DNA of 64,000 bases, taken from assembly GCA_031396695.1 (NCBI GenBank), contig JANNLG010000008.1:1-64000 (forward strand), given 5' to 3'. Below, piece after piece: positions 20,512-28,359 of this stretch. The translations under genes were made by a program, and so were the position numbers. The notes under the pieces were generated by a model that ran no database searches, was not told the origin of the DNA, and worked only from the letters and a program-made list of their open reading frames with translations. This stretch comes from VGRW01 sp031396695 (lineage in GTDB: Bacteria; Myxococcota_A; UBA9160; SZUA-336). Position 1 is the first letter of the stretch. Every line of letters starts with the position of its first letter.

Positions 20512-22947
20512 TCAGATGTCGAGATTCACGACGTTCAACGCGTTCTTCTCGATGAATTCCTTGCGCGGCTCGACGAGGTCACCCATCAGGATGCTGAAGG
20601 TCTGATTCGCCTCGGGGCCGTCCTCGACGCGCACGTGCAGGAGCGTGCGCTTGGTCGGATCCATCGTGGTCTCCCAGAGCTGCTCGGGATTCATTTCGCC
20701 CAGCCCCTTGTAGCGCTGGATGTACTGGCCCTTGCCGGCGATGCGCAGCAGCTCCGCGAGCAGGTGGCGCGGCGTCGGAATCACGCGCGTCTCTTGGCCG
20801 ACCACGAGCCGGTACGGCGCCGCGCCGAGCTCGCCCGCGCGCTCGGAGAGCGTGACGAAGCGCTGGTAGTCGGGCGACTCGAGCAGCGCCTGTTCGAATT
20901 CGACCGAGCGCTGCACCGCCGTGTGCAGCACGTGCACGGTCGGCTTCCAGCGGCTGTGCTCCACGTCCTCGGACCACTCGACGCGCACCGGGAGCGACTC
21001 GGCGTACGCGGTTTCGAGATACGCGACCAAGCGTCGCTCGAACTCGGCTCGCTCGCTGGCTTCGGCATTCGCCTCGCCGCTGGTCAGACCGCAAGCGGCC
21101 GCCGCTTCGACGATGCGCGCGTCGATCCCGCGCCGCTCCATCGCGGCGCTCACGCGCTCGCAGCGCTGCGCGTGACCGAGCAGTTCGCGCAGGCTCACGT
21201 CGGAAAGCGCCGTGTCACTGCCGGCCACAAACACCTGCGACTCGCCCAGGCCGATGCCGAGCAGGTGCTGCGACAGCTCGTTGTCGCTCTGGATGTACTG
21301 CTCGGCTTTGCCGCGTTTCACTTTGTAGAGCGGCGGCTGGGCCAGATACAGGTGCCCGCGCGTGATCAGGTCGGGCATGTGCCGAAAGAAGAACGTGAGC
21401 AAGAGCGTCTGGATGTGCGAGCCGTCGACGTCGGCGTCGGTCATCAGCACGACCTTGTGGTAGCGGAGCTTGTTCGGGTTGAAGTCTTCGCCGATGCCGG
21501 TGCCGAGCGCCGCGATCATGATCTGGATCTCGTTGTTCGCGAGCATCCGATCGAGCCGCGCCTTCTCGACGTTGATGAGCTTGCCGCGGATCGGCAGGAT
21601 CGCCTGGTTGTATCGATCGCGTCCTTGCTTCGCGGAGCCACCGGCCGAATCGCCCTCGACGATGAAGATCTCCGCCTTCGCGGGATCGCGTTCCTGGCAG
21701 TCGGCGAGCTTGCCGGGCAGGCTCGCGTCGCCGAGTGCACCCTTGCGACGCGTGAGCTCGCGCGCCTTGCGCGCCGCCTCGCGCGCGCGCACCGCGTCCG
21801 TACACTTCATGGTGACACCCCGGGCGACCGCCGGGTTCTCTTCGAGGTGCTGCGAGAGTTGCTCGTAGACCAGGTTCGCGACCAGTCCCGTCACTTCGCT
21901 ATTGCCGAGCTTGGCCTTGGTCTGGCCCTCGAACTGCGGGTGCGAGAGTTTCACGGAGACGACGGCCGCGAGTCCCTCGCGCGTGTCCTCGCCCGTGACG
22001 GTGACGACTTCCTTCTCGGGCAGGTGCTCCGCGATCCAGCGGTTCATCGCGCGGGTCATGGCGTTGCGGAAGCCGGTCAGGTGCGCGCCGCCTTCGATCG
22101 TGTTCACGTTGTTGGCGAAGCTGTAGACGCTCTCGTTGTATCCGTCGTTGTACTGGAGCGCGACCTCGATGTGGACGTCGGTGGTCACCACGCCGTCGCC
22201 GGTCGATTGCTCGTAGGTGCGGTCGCCGACCAGCAGGATCACCGGGTGCACCGCCACCGTACCGCGGTTCAGGTATTCGACGAAGGACGCGATGCCGCCC
22301 TCGTAGTGAAAGTCGTGCTTCTTGCCGCTGCGCTCGTCCTCGAGGTGGATGCGGATGCCGGCGTTCAGGAACGACAGCTCGCGCAGCCGGTTCGCGAGCG
22401 TGTCGAAACCGTACTCGGTGACGTCGAAGATGGTCGGGTCGGGGTGGAACGTGATGGTCGTGCCGGTCTTGTCGGTGGTGCCGACCGAGTGCAGATCTTC
22501 CTGCGGAACGCCGCGCTCGTAGCGCTGCCTGTACACCTTGCCGCCGAGCTTGATCTCGAGGTCGAGCTTGTCGGAGAGCGCGTTTACGCACGACACGCCC
22601 ACACCGTGCAGACCGCTCGAGACCTTGTACGCCTTGTTGCTGAACTTTCCGCCCGAGTGCAGCGTGGTCAGCACGACCTCTGCGGCGGGCCGCCCGAGCT
22701 TGGCGTGGGGATCGACCGGAATGCCGCGACCGTTGTCCTCGACGGTGACCGAGTTGTCGCTGTGGATCGTGACTCGGATCGTGTCGCAGAAGCCGGCCAC
22801 GGCTTCGTCGATCGAGTTGTCGACGACTTCGTAGACCAGATGGTGCAGACCACCCGGGCCGGTCGACCCAATGTACATCGCAGGCCGTTTCCGGACCGGA
22901 TCGAGACCCTCGAGAACCTCGATGGATCTCGCATCGTACTCGCTCAT
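20512..22947 (-). CDS. gyrB: DNA gyrase subunit B
   Basis: The ATPase subunit of gyrase, 811 residues. It starts MSEYDARSIEVLEGLDPVRKR and has the GHKL motifs (DNSIDEA, DNGRGIPVD, GLHGVGVSCVNALS), the TOPRIM EGDSAGGSAKQGRDR and DADVDGSHIQ, and the C-terminal YKGLGEMNPEQLW and LMGDLVEPRKEFI. A region of about 160 residues between the TOPRIM motifs and the tail is present, as in proteobacterial GyrB. The ATG at 22947 fits the family; the open frame extends further upstream without similarity. It precedes gyrA by 10 bases. Confidence 0.96.
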   Translation of the reverse strand: MSEYDARSIEVLEGLDPVRKRPAMYIGSTGPGGLHHLVYEVVDNSIDEAVAGFCDTIRVTIHSDNSVTVEDNGRGIPVDPHAKLGRPAAEVVLTTLHSGGKFSNKAYKVSSGLHGVGVSCVNALSDKLDLEIKLGGKVYRQRYERGVPQEDLHSVGTTDKTGTTITFHPDPTIFDVTEYGFDTLANRLRELSFLNAGIRIHLEDERSGKKHDFHYEGGIASFVEYLNRGTVAVHPVILLVGDRTYEQSTGDGVVTTDVHIEVALQYNDGYNESVYSFANNVNTIEGGAHLTGFRNAMTRAMNRWIAEHLPEKEVVTVTGEDTREGLAAVVSVKLSHPQFEGQTKAKLGNSEVTGLVANLVYEQLSQHLEENPAVARGVTMKCTDAVRAREAARKARELTRRKGALGDASLPGKLADCQERDPAKAEIFIVEGDSAGGSAKQGRDRYNQAILPIRGKLINVEKARLDRMLANNEIQIMIAALGTGIGEDFNPNKLRYHKVVLMTDADVDGSHIQTLLLTFFFRHMPDLITRGHLYLAQPPLYKVKRGKAEQYIQSDNELSQHLLGIGLGESQVFVAGSDTALSDVSLRELLGHAQRCERVSAAMERRGIDARIVEAAAACGLTSGEANAEASERAEFERRLVAYLETAYAESLPVRVEWSEDVEHSRWKPTVHVLHTAVQRSVEFEQALLESPDYQRFVTLSERAGELGAAPYRLVVGQETRVIPTPRHLLAELLRIAGKGQYIQRYKGLGEMNPEQLWETTMDPTKRTLLHVRVEDGPEANQTFSILMGDLVEPRKEFIEKNALNVVNLDI

Positions 22948-23127
22948 AAGCTTGCTTCGCCCCTCGGACCGCTTCGACGCCTCAGCGGGGTAGGACTGGT
23001 ACCCAGCGAATTGCCCTGCTTTGGCACCGGCCTCGCCTCGCAACCGTCACGCGACGGATGCAGGGGGTCATTTGCGCCGCAAGGTGCTGCAATCGCTCGG
23101 AAAACTAGCCCAATGAGAGGCTCTCGG

Positions 23128-24234
23128 CTAGAGCCGCATGGGCATGATCACGGCAATTTCGTCCGGGTCGTCCGCGGGCCGGAATTGCGCGGGGCTGAGC
23201 TCTTCGGAGAGCTCGAGAATCACTTCCTTTGCGCTCATCGATCCGAGCACGTCGAGCAGGTAGCGGGCGTTGAACGCTGTCTCGAAGCGCTCGCCCTGGT
23301 ACTCGACGGGCAGCTGCTCGCGCGCCTCGCCGAGATCCGGATTGCTGGCCGACAGATCGACCTGGCCGTCGCTGAGCACGAAGCGGAAGCCGCGCGAGCG
23401 CTCGTGCGCCATCAGCGCGATGCGTCTCACCGCGTGCTGCAGGCGTTCGCGTTCGACCAGCAGCCGCACCTTGTGACCCTTCGGCAGAATCTGGCGGTAG
23501 TTCGGGAACTCACCGTCGATCAGCCGCGTGGTCAGCAGCAGGTCGGGTCGCCGCACCATCAGGAAGCCGTCGCCGAGGCCGAGGTCGACCGCTCCCTCGC
23601 CCTCATCGCACAGCTTGCGGATCTCGGCCACGCCCTTGCGCGGCACGATGATGCCCTTGGCGAGGAAGCCCACCGCCGTCGGCACGGCGCGCTCGATCAT
23701 CGCCAGCCGGTGTCCGTCGGTGGCGACGAAGCGGATGCGCTTGCCGTCGACGCTCTCGATGAAGACGCCGTTCAGGTTGTAGCGGGTCTCGTCGCTCGAG
23801 GTGGCGTAGAGCGTGTGATCGATCAGCTCCGAGACGAGCGACGTGTCGATCTGCGCGAAGGCGACGCCGTCGGCGCTGGCGATCGACGGATACTCCTCGG
23901 GCGAGGTCGAGAGCAGCGCGAACTTGGCCGGGCCGCAGGTGAGCGTCACGCGCGCGCCGTCGTCCGTACTGAGCAGGACCTCGGGCCCCTCGAGCTCGCG
24001 CACGATTTCGTACAGCTTCTTCGCACCGAGCGTCACCGAGCCCGGCGTCTTCACCGTCGCTGGATGATTCGCGACGACCGCCACTTCGAGATCGGTCGCG
24101 GCGAGCGTCAGCCCGTCCTCGCGCGCCTCGATCAGCACGTTGGCCAGTATCGGCATCGTGCCACGCCGCTCGACGATCGCCTGCACGCGGCCTAGACCAC
24201 GCAAGAGCTCGTCTCGTTCGATCGTGAGCTTCAT
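23128..24234 (-). CDS. dnaN: DNA polymerase III sliding clamp (beta)
   Basis: The beta clamp, 368 residues in three similar domains: MKLTIERDELLRGLGRVQAIVERRG, RTMPILANVL-type core segments, and the C-terminal MPMRL end typical of the family. ATG 24234 lies nine bases after GGAGG; an in-frame GTG two codons earlier is too close to it. It lies between the putative oriC and gyrB, and recF, often found next, is missing here. Confidence 0.95.
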   Translation of the reverse strand: MKLTIERDELLRGLGRVQAIVERRGTMPILANVLIEAREDGLTLAATDLEVAVVANHPATVKTPGSVTLGAKKLYEIVRELEGPEVLLSTDDGARVTLTCGPAKFALLSTSPEEYPSIASADGVAFAQIDTSLVSELIDHTLYATSSDETRYNLNGVFIESVDGKRIRFVATDGHRLAMIERAVPTAVGFLAKGIIVPRKGVAEIRKLCDEGEGAVDLGLGDGFLMVRRPDLLLTTRLIDGEFPNYRQILPKGHKVRLLVERERLQHAVRRIALMAHERSRGFRFVLSDGQVDLSASNPDLGEAREQLPVEYQGERFETAFNARYLLDVLGSMSAKEVILELSEELSPAQFRPADDPDEIAVIMPMRL

Positions 24235-24430
24235 GTCCACCTGCCTCCCACTTCTTCTTCTGATCTTAAAGCAAGTTGAGTAGGAGTAGGAGGGAGGGCG
24301 GTAGAAATCTGGAAAACTCCTCCAAGCTTCGGGTCGCCCTCACGCTTTTCTCCACCGCGACAGGTCGAGAACCGGTCGCAGTCCGTGCGCGAACGGGGGA
24401 CACGGCGCCGCGACTCGAGTTTTCCACCGC
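24235..24430. other. Probable replication origin (oriC) between dnaA and dnaN
   Basis: The 196 bases between dnaA and dnaN include a locally AT-richer tract (24250-24275) followed by TAG/GAG trinucleotide repeats (24278-24292) that resemble DnaA-trio elements. DnaA-box-like 9-mers occur on the plus strand: TTTTCCACC (24420-24428), TCATCCACC (24431-24439, entering dnaA) and TTCTCCACC (24348-24356). GGAAAACTCC (24311-24320) may be one on the other strand. All lack the final A of the E. coli box. Genes to the left are mostly on the minus strand and those to the right on the plus strand, as expected around an origin. Confidence 0.6.
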
Positions 24431-25705
24431 TCATCCACCCTCTTCCGAGACGCGCATGAGCTCCTTCTCGACCAGCAGCACCGCCGCGCGCAGACTCGCG
24501 TTCTCGACGAGCTGATTCTGGATCACGCGGTCGGAGTGCAGCGCGGTGGTGTGGTGCTTGGCGAACCTGCGGCCGATCTCGGGGTACGAAAGTCCGCAGT
24601 GCCGCCGCACCAGGTACATGGCGATCTGACGCGGCGTGGTGATGCGCGGGCTGCGGCTCGACGAGCGCAGGTCGCGCAGCCGCACGTTGAACTGCTGCAC
24701 GACCGCGTTCAGCACGTCCTCGGGTGTGACGCGGATCAGCGGATCGCTCGTGTGGCTGAGCAGGTGCTTCACCGCGCCGATGTCGTCGAGCGCGTGGCTA
24801 CAGGACGACTGGGTCAAGAGCCGAGTGAGCAGCACGTCGAGCTGCGACAGACTGCCTCGTAGCCGGCTCGCGAGCAGGTCCGCGACGGCGGGTTTTGGTT
24901 CGACACCCCAGGCCCGCGTGCGGGCGAGCACGATCGCGAGGCGAGTCTCCCACTCGGGTGCACGGACTTCGATCTGCTCGAAGCGCGCCAGCCGCTTGCG
25001 CAAGGGCTCGATCAACCCTGCGCAGCGCTCGGGGGCTTTGGCGAGCGTGACCGCCACCGGTACCCCTCGCGCTTCGAGCTGCTCGAGCGTTCGCAGCAGC
25101 TCTTCCTGGGTCGCGTCGCGGCCGTACAGCGCCTGAACGTCGTCGAGCAGGAGCAGATCCGACGCGAGCAGGCGGTCGCGGAACGAGCCGACGTCCTCGG
25201 TCGCGATCGCGCTCACCAGGTCGAGCGAGAGCTGCTCCGCCCGCCGGTACACGACGCAGGCTTCGGGATCGCGTTCGCTGCGCAGCGCGGCGATCGCGCG
25301 CAACAGGTGTGTCTTGCCGGCGCCGGCGCTGCCGTGAATCGCGATGCCGGCGCCGCTGGCGCTGACGTCGTTCGCGAACTTGCGGGTGCGCGCGCGCGCG
25401 TTCGCGTTCGCCGGACTCGCGACGAAGCTCGCGAACGTGAAGGTCGGATCGGTTCCGAGCAGCGCGATGTCTTCGACGGGGATCAGCGCGAGCGAGAGCG
25501 CAGCGTCGGTCAAGCTCGAGAGCGTGGCCTCGATCGCGCCGATGTGACCTTTGCTGATCCACGCTTCCAGCTCGCCGCGATTGGCGGCGAGACGGAGCGA
25601 ATCCGACGTGCGTTCGAGACAACGAGTGCTTTGGAGCAACGCATCGCGCGTCGTGGGCGCGAGTCTGTGCGCAAGAACTTGCAGCACCGACTTCCAAAGC
25701 GACAT
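24431..25705 (-). CDS. dnaA: Chromosomal replication initiator DnaA (divergent)
   Basis: A 424-residue DnaA. Domain I begins MSLWKSVLQVLAHRL. The AAA+ domain has Walker A GSAGAGKTH (about 125-133) and Walker B LLLLDD (184-189). Domain IV has PRQIAMYLVRRHCGLSYPEIG. Several usually fixed residues differ. Sensor I reads TLAKAP where TSDRxP is usual. Sensor II (VREL in E. coli) reads LSQL, with Ser287 for Arg. The DNA-reading motif RDHTTV reads KHHTTA (383-388). The likely arginine finger R238 is kept. ATG 25705 is preferred over ATG 25747 because it starts domain I and has a GGGG site. It is transcribed away from rpmH. Confidence 0.9.
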   Translation of the reverse strand: MSLWKSVLQVLAHRLAPTTRDALLQSTRCLERTSDSLRLAANRGELEAWISKGHIGAIEATLSSLTDAALSLALIPVEDIALLGTDPTFTFASFVASPANANARARTRKFANDVSASGAGIAIHGSAGAGKTHLLRAIAALRSERDPEACVVYRRAEQLSLDLVSAIATEDVGSFRDRLLASDLLLLDDVQALYGRDATQEELLRTLEQLEARGVPVAVTLAKAPERCAGLIEPLRKRLARFEQIEVRAPEWETRLAIVLARTRAWGVEPKPAVADLLASRLRGSLSQLDVLLTRLLTQSSCSHALDDIGAVKHLLSHTSDPLIRVTPEDVLNAVVQQFNVRLRDLRSSSRSPRITTPRQIAMYLVRRHCGLSYPEIGRRFAKHHTTALHSDRVIQNQLVENASLRAAVLLVEKELMRVSEEGG

Positions 25706-25870
25706 CGCCCCATCCGTGCAGACGAGGCCCGGAGCGCTGGCAGTCATGGAGGGAGGGGAACCTCTCAGAAGGCGAAGACGAGTGGGATCCCGTGCTCATA
25801 TCAAAGCGGCGCGCAGCAATGCAAGAAGCGACGCGAAATTTCTCGTCGAGCACGCGTTCCGGCCGCGGCG

Positions 25871-25899
25871 TTGACAGTGCCAGGAGCCGGTGCTTTGAT
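25871..25899 (+). promoter_or_regulatory. Sigma-70-type promoter of rpmH
   Basis: TTGACA (25871-25876), a 17-base spacer and TTTGAT (25894-25899) lie 40 bases before the rpmH start, in the 233-base divergent space between dnaA and rpmH. The -35 element is a perfect consensus; the -10 matches four of six. Confidence 0.6.
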
Positions 25900-25938
25900 A
25901 CACGCCCACCGAGTCGCCCAGTTCGAGAGGCATAGGTC

Positions 25939-26088
25939 ATGAAACGCACCTTCCAGCCAAGCCGAATCCGCCGCGCACGCAATCACGGCTTCCGCGCCCG
26001 GATGAGCACGACGGCTGGGCGCAACGTCCTCTCGCGCCGGCGCGCGAAGGGTCGCCACGAACTCACGCGGGTCTCGAAGAGGAAGTAG
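25939..26088 (+). CDS. rpmH: 50S ribosomal protein L34
   Basis: L34, 49 residues. It starts MKRTFQPSRIRRARNHGFRARM and contains RNVLSRRRAKGR. This is the normal short basic protein of the large subunit, and its position next to dnaA and before rnpA is conserved across bacteria. The ATG is supported by a GAGAGG site. It is probably transcribed with rnpA, yidD and yidC. Confidence 0.96.
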   Translation: MKRTFQPSRIRRARNHGFRARMSTTAGRNVLSRRRAKGRHELTRVSKRK

Positions 26089-26122
26089 CGATCCGTCGCC
26101 GCCGACGGATGACGCCCGCAGA

Positions 26123-26464
26123 GTGCCTCGTCGGAGAATGCGTAGAAGTGATTTCCTCGCGTCCTCCGAGTTCGGCGAACGCCGGACGACCCGGTTCTTC
26201 ATCGTGTTGCTCAGGGCTCGAAACGATGGCGGCCCCACCCGCCTCGGCATCACCGTCACTCGCAAGGTCGGCAGCGCCGTGCGGCGCAACCGAATCAAGC
26301 GCCTCGCTCGCGAATGGTTCCGCAGTCGGTCTCGAGAGTTTGGATCGTGCGATCTAGTCCTCATCGCCAAGCGCGACATGCCGCACTCCCTGCGCCTGGC
26401 GGACGTGTGTCAGGACCTGGATCTGCGGCTCGCGCGCTCGGCCGCGGCCCCAGCGCGACCTTGA
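26123..26464 (+). CDS. rnpA: Ribonuclease P protein component
   Basis: The protein subunit of RNase P, up to 113 residues, which binds the catalytic RNA and the tRNA 5' leader. The signature RLGITVTRKVGSAVRRNRIKRLARE is present in full (read in two parts: LGITVTRKVG and AVRRNRIKRLARE). The start may be GTG 26123 or ATG 26138; the core begins RRSDFLASS. The stop overlaps the TTG start of yidD. The C-terminus is Ala/Pro-rich and probably disordered. Confidence 0.9.
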   Translation: MPRRRMRRSDFLASSEFGERRTTRFFIVLLRARNDGGPTRLGITVTRKVGSAVRRNRIKRLAREWFRSRSREFGSCDLVLIAKRDMPHSLRLADVCQDLDLRLARSAAAPARP

Positions 26465-26655
26465 TCGCGCTGATTCGCGGCTATCGGCTGGTGATTTCGC
26501 CCTGGCTGGGCTCCGCGTGTCGGTTTCACCCGAGCTGTTCGCAGTACGCGGTGGCCGTGATCGAACGCGACGGCGCGCTGCGCGGAGGGATGCGGGCGCT
26601 GCGGCGGATCTCTCGCTGCCATCCGCTGGGCCGCGGTGGCCTGGATCTGCCCTGA
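26461..26655 (+). CDS. yidD: Membrane protein insertion efficiency factor YidD
   Basis: A 64-residue YidD with the family core YRLVISPWLG, CRFHPSCSQYAVAVIERDGA and ISRCHPLGRGG. It is a small amphipathic membrane-associated protein that helps YidC-dependent insertion. The start TTG 26461 overlaps the rnpA stop (TTGA), which is the conserved arrangement, and yidC begins 12 bases later. Confidence 0.92.
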   Translation: MIALIRGYRLVISPWLGSACRFHPSCSQYAVAVIERDGALRGGMRALRRISRCHPLGRGGLDLP

Positions 26656-26666
26656 GGCATGTGACG

Positions 26667-28337
26667 ATGGACCGCCTGCAGATCGCCGCTGTTGCCGCCG
26701 CCATTGCTCTGCTTGCGGTGTCCTATCTGTTCCAGCCGCCGCCGGCTCCCGAGGAGCTTGCTCCCGTCCGGCCGCAGGCTGCGGCGGAATCGCCTCCGAC
26801 GGGATCCGAGCCGCCTCCGACGCCGGCTGAGCTGGCGATACCCGAGACGCGTATACCGCGGATGTCGGAGTCGAAGTCCGTGACGCTCGCCAATGACGCA
26901 GTTCGAGTTCGCGTCACGAATCTCGGCGCGCGAGTCGAAAGCGTCGAGCTCCTACAGTACCGAGCGACCGTCGAGGCTGGCTCGGGACCGGTCGAGCTGG
27001 TCACGGCGGACGCGCGCGGCGGTCTCTTCATCTTTCTCGGCCCGGAGCCGCTTCGCTCCCTGGAGGCCACCGACTACGAAATCGCGGCCTCGGATTCACG
27101 CTCGATCGAGCTGCGTGCGGTGAAGTCCGGCGTGACCGTGACGCGGCGTCTCGAACTGGATGACGCAGGCTACGGGGGCCGCATGACGGTGTCGATCCAG
27201 AACGACAGCGACGCGGCATTGCTGCCGAAGCTCGACGTCGTGCTCTACGGACAGGAGCGGCCGGTCTCGGCGCCCGACTACTTCCTGAACTACAGCCTGG
27301 TCGCAGCCGTGGATGGCGTCGTCGAGCGGGCACCGGTCGCGGGCATCGGCACCGCCGGCTTCCTCGGCGGATTGCTGGGGCGCTCTGCGCCGACAGGCAC
27401 CTCCTACCCGTCACCCGTGGAGTGGACCGGCGTCGACAGCCAGTACTTCCTGTTCGCCGCGGTTTCTGAAACTCCACGCGACAGCACGGCTTTCCTCGGC
27501 CCGCTCGGTCGCGACCTGGGCCAGGCTGCACTCGGCGCGCCGAGCTTCGAAGTTCCTCCGGGCACGGGCGTCGAGCGCGGCTACCGACTGTTCTTCGGCC
27601 CGAAAGTGCCCGAGATCGTGAACGCGGTGGATCCGCGCCTCGAGGGCTCGATCAACAACGGCTGGGCGATCGTGCGGCCGCTCGTCCACATCTTCGAAGC
27701 CATGCTGCGCTGGACGCATGACCACGTGATCGCGAACTACGGCGCGGCGATCATCCTGCTGACGCTCTTGGTGCGCGTCGTGACCTTCCCGCTGACGCAG
27801 CGCTCGATGAAGTCGATGAAGCGCTTCAGCGTGATCGCGCCGCAGATGAAGGAGCTGCAGACCAAGTACGCGAACGATCGCGACAAGCTGCAGGAAGAGA
27901 TGATGAAGCTGTATCGCCAGAAGGGCATGAATCCGCTCTCGGCGATGGGCGGCGGGTGTGTGCCGATCCTCGTGCAGATGCCGTTCATGATCGCGCTCTA
28001 CTTTGCGTTGCAGACCTCGATCGAGCTGCGGCACGCGCCGTTCGCACTCTGGATCAACGACCTGTCCGCGCCCGAGAACTTGATCTCGATCGCCGGCTTG
28101 CCGCTGCGTTTGCTGCCGCTCCTGATGGGCGGGTCGATGCTGTTGCAGCAGCGGCTGACGCCGACGCCGAACCAGGATCCGCAGCAGAAGCAGATGATGA
28201 CACTGATGAGTGTCGTCTTCACGTTCATGTTCTACCAGTTCCCGTCGGGGCTCGTGCTCTATTGGTTCGTGAGCAACCTTCTCGGGATCGCACAGCAGGT
28301 TTTCGTGAATCGCTCTCCGGCACAGCCGGCTACCTGA
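26667..28337 (+). CDS. yidC: Membrane protein insertase YidC
   Basis: A YidC/Oxa1 insertase of 556 residues. It has an N-terminal anchor helix (residues 5-22), a Pro-rich linker, a periplasmic beta-supersandwich domain (about 70-330) and the conserved five-helix core, with NYGAAIILLTLLVRVVTFPL containing the groove arginine and FMFYQFPSGLVLYWFVSN near the end. The size and domains are those of Gram-negative YidC, indicating a diderm host. A GTG at 26661 two codons upstream is an alternative start. Confidence 0.95.
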   Translation: MDRLQIAAVAAAIALLAVSYLFQPPPAPEELAPVRPQAAAESPPTGSEPPPTPAELAIPETRIPRMSESKSVTLANDAVRVRVTNLGARVESVELLQYRATVEAGSGPVELVTADARGGLFIFLGPEPLRSLEATDYEIAASDSRSIELRAVKSGVTVTRRLELDDAGYGGRMTVSIQNDSDAALLPKLDVVLYGQERPVSAPDYFLNYSLVAAVDGVVERAPVAGIGTAGFLGGLLGRSAPTGTSYPSPVEWTGVDSQYFLFAAVSETPRDSTAFLGPLGRDLGQAALGAPSFEVPPGTGVERGYRLFFGPKVPEIVNAVDPRLEGSINNGWAIVRPLVHIFEAMLRWTHDHVIANYGAAIILLTLLVRVVTFPLTQRSMKSMKRFSVIAPQMKELQTKYANDRDKLQEEMMKLYRQKGMNPLSAMGGGCVPILVQMPFMIALYFALQTSIELRHAPFALWINDLSAPENLISIAGLPLRLLPLLMGGSMLLQQRLTPTPNQDPQQKQMMTLMSVVFTFMFYQFPSGLVLYWFVSNLLGIAQQVFVNRSPAQPAT

Positions 28338-28359
28338 GTCGATTCGGGAGGAACGAGAA

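Noticed and set aside
25706..25938. oriC in the dnaA-rpmH gap
   Set aside because: The region has divergent promoters but no clear DnaA-box-like 9-mers, in contrast to the dnaA-dnaN gap. It cannot be excluded without skew data.
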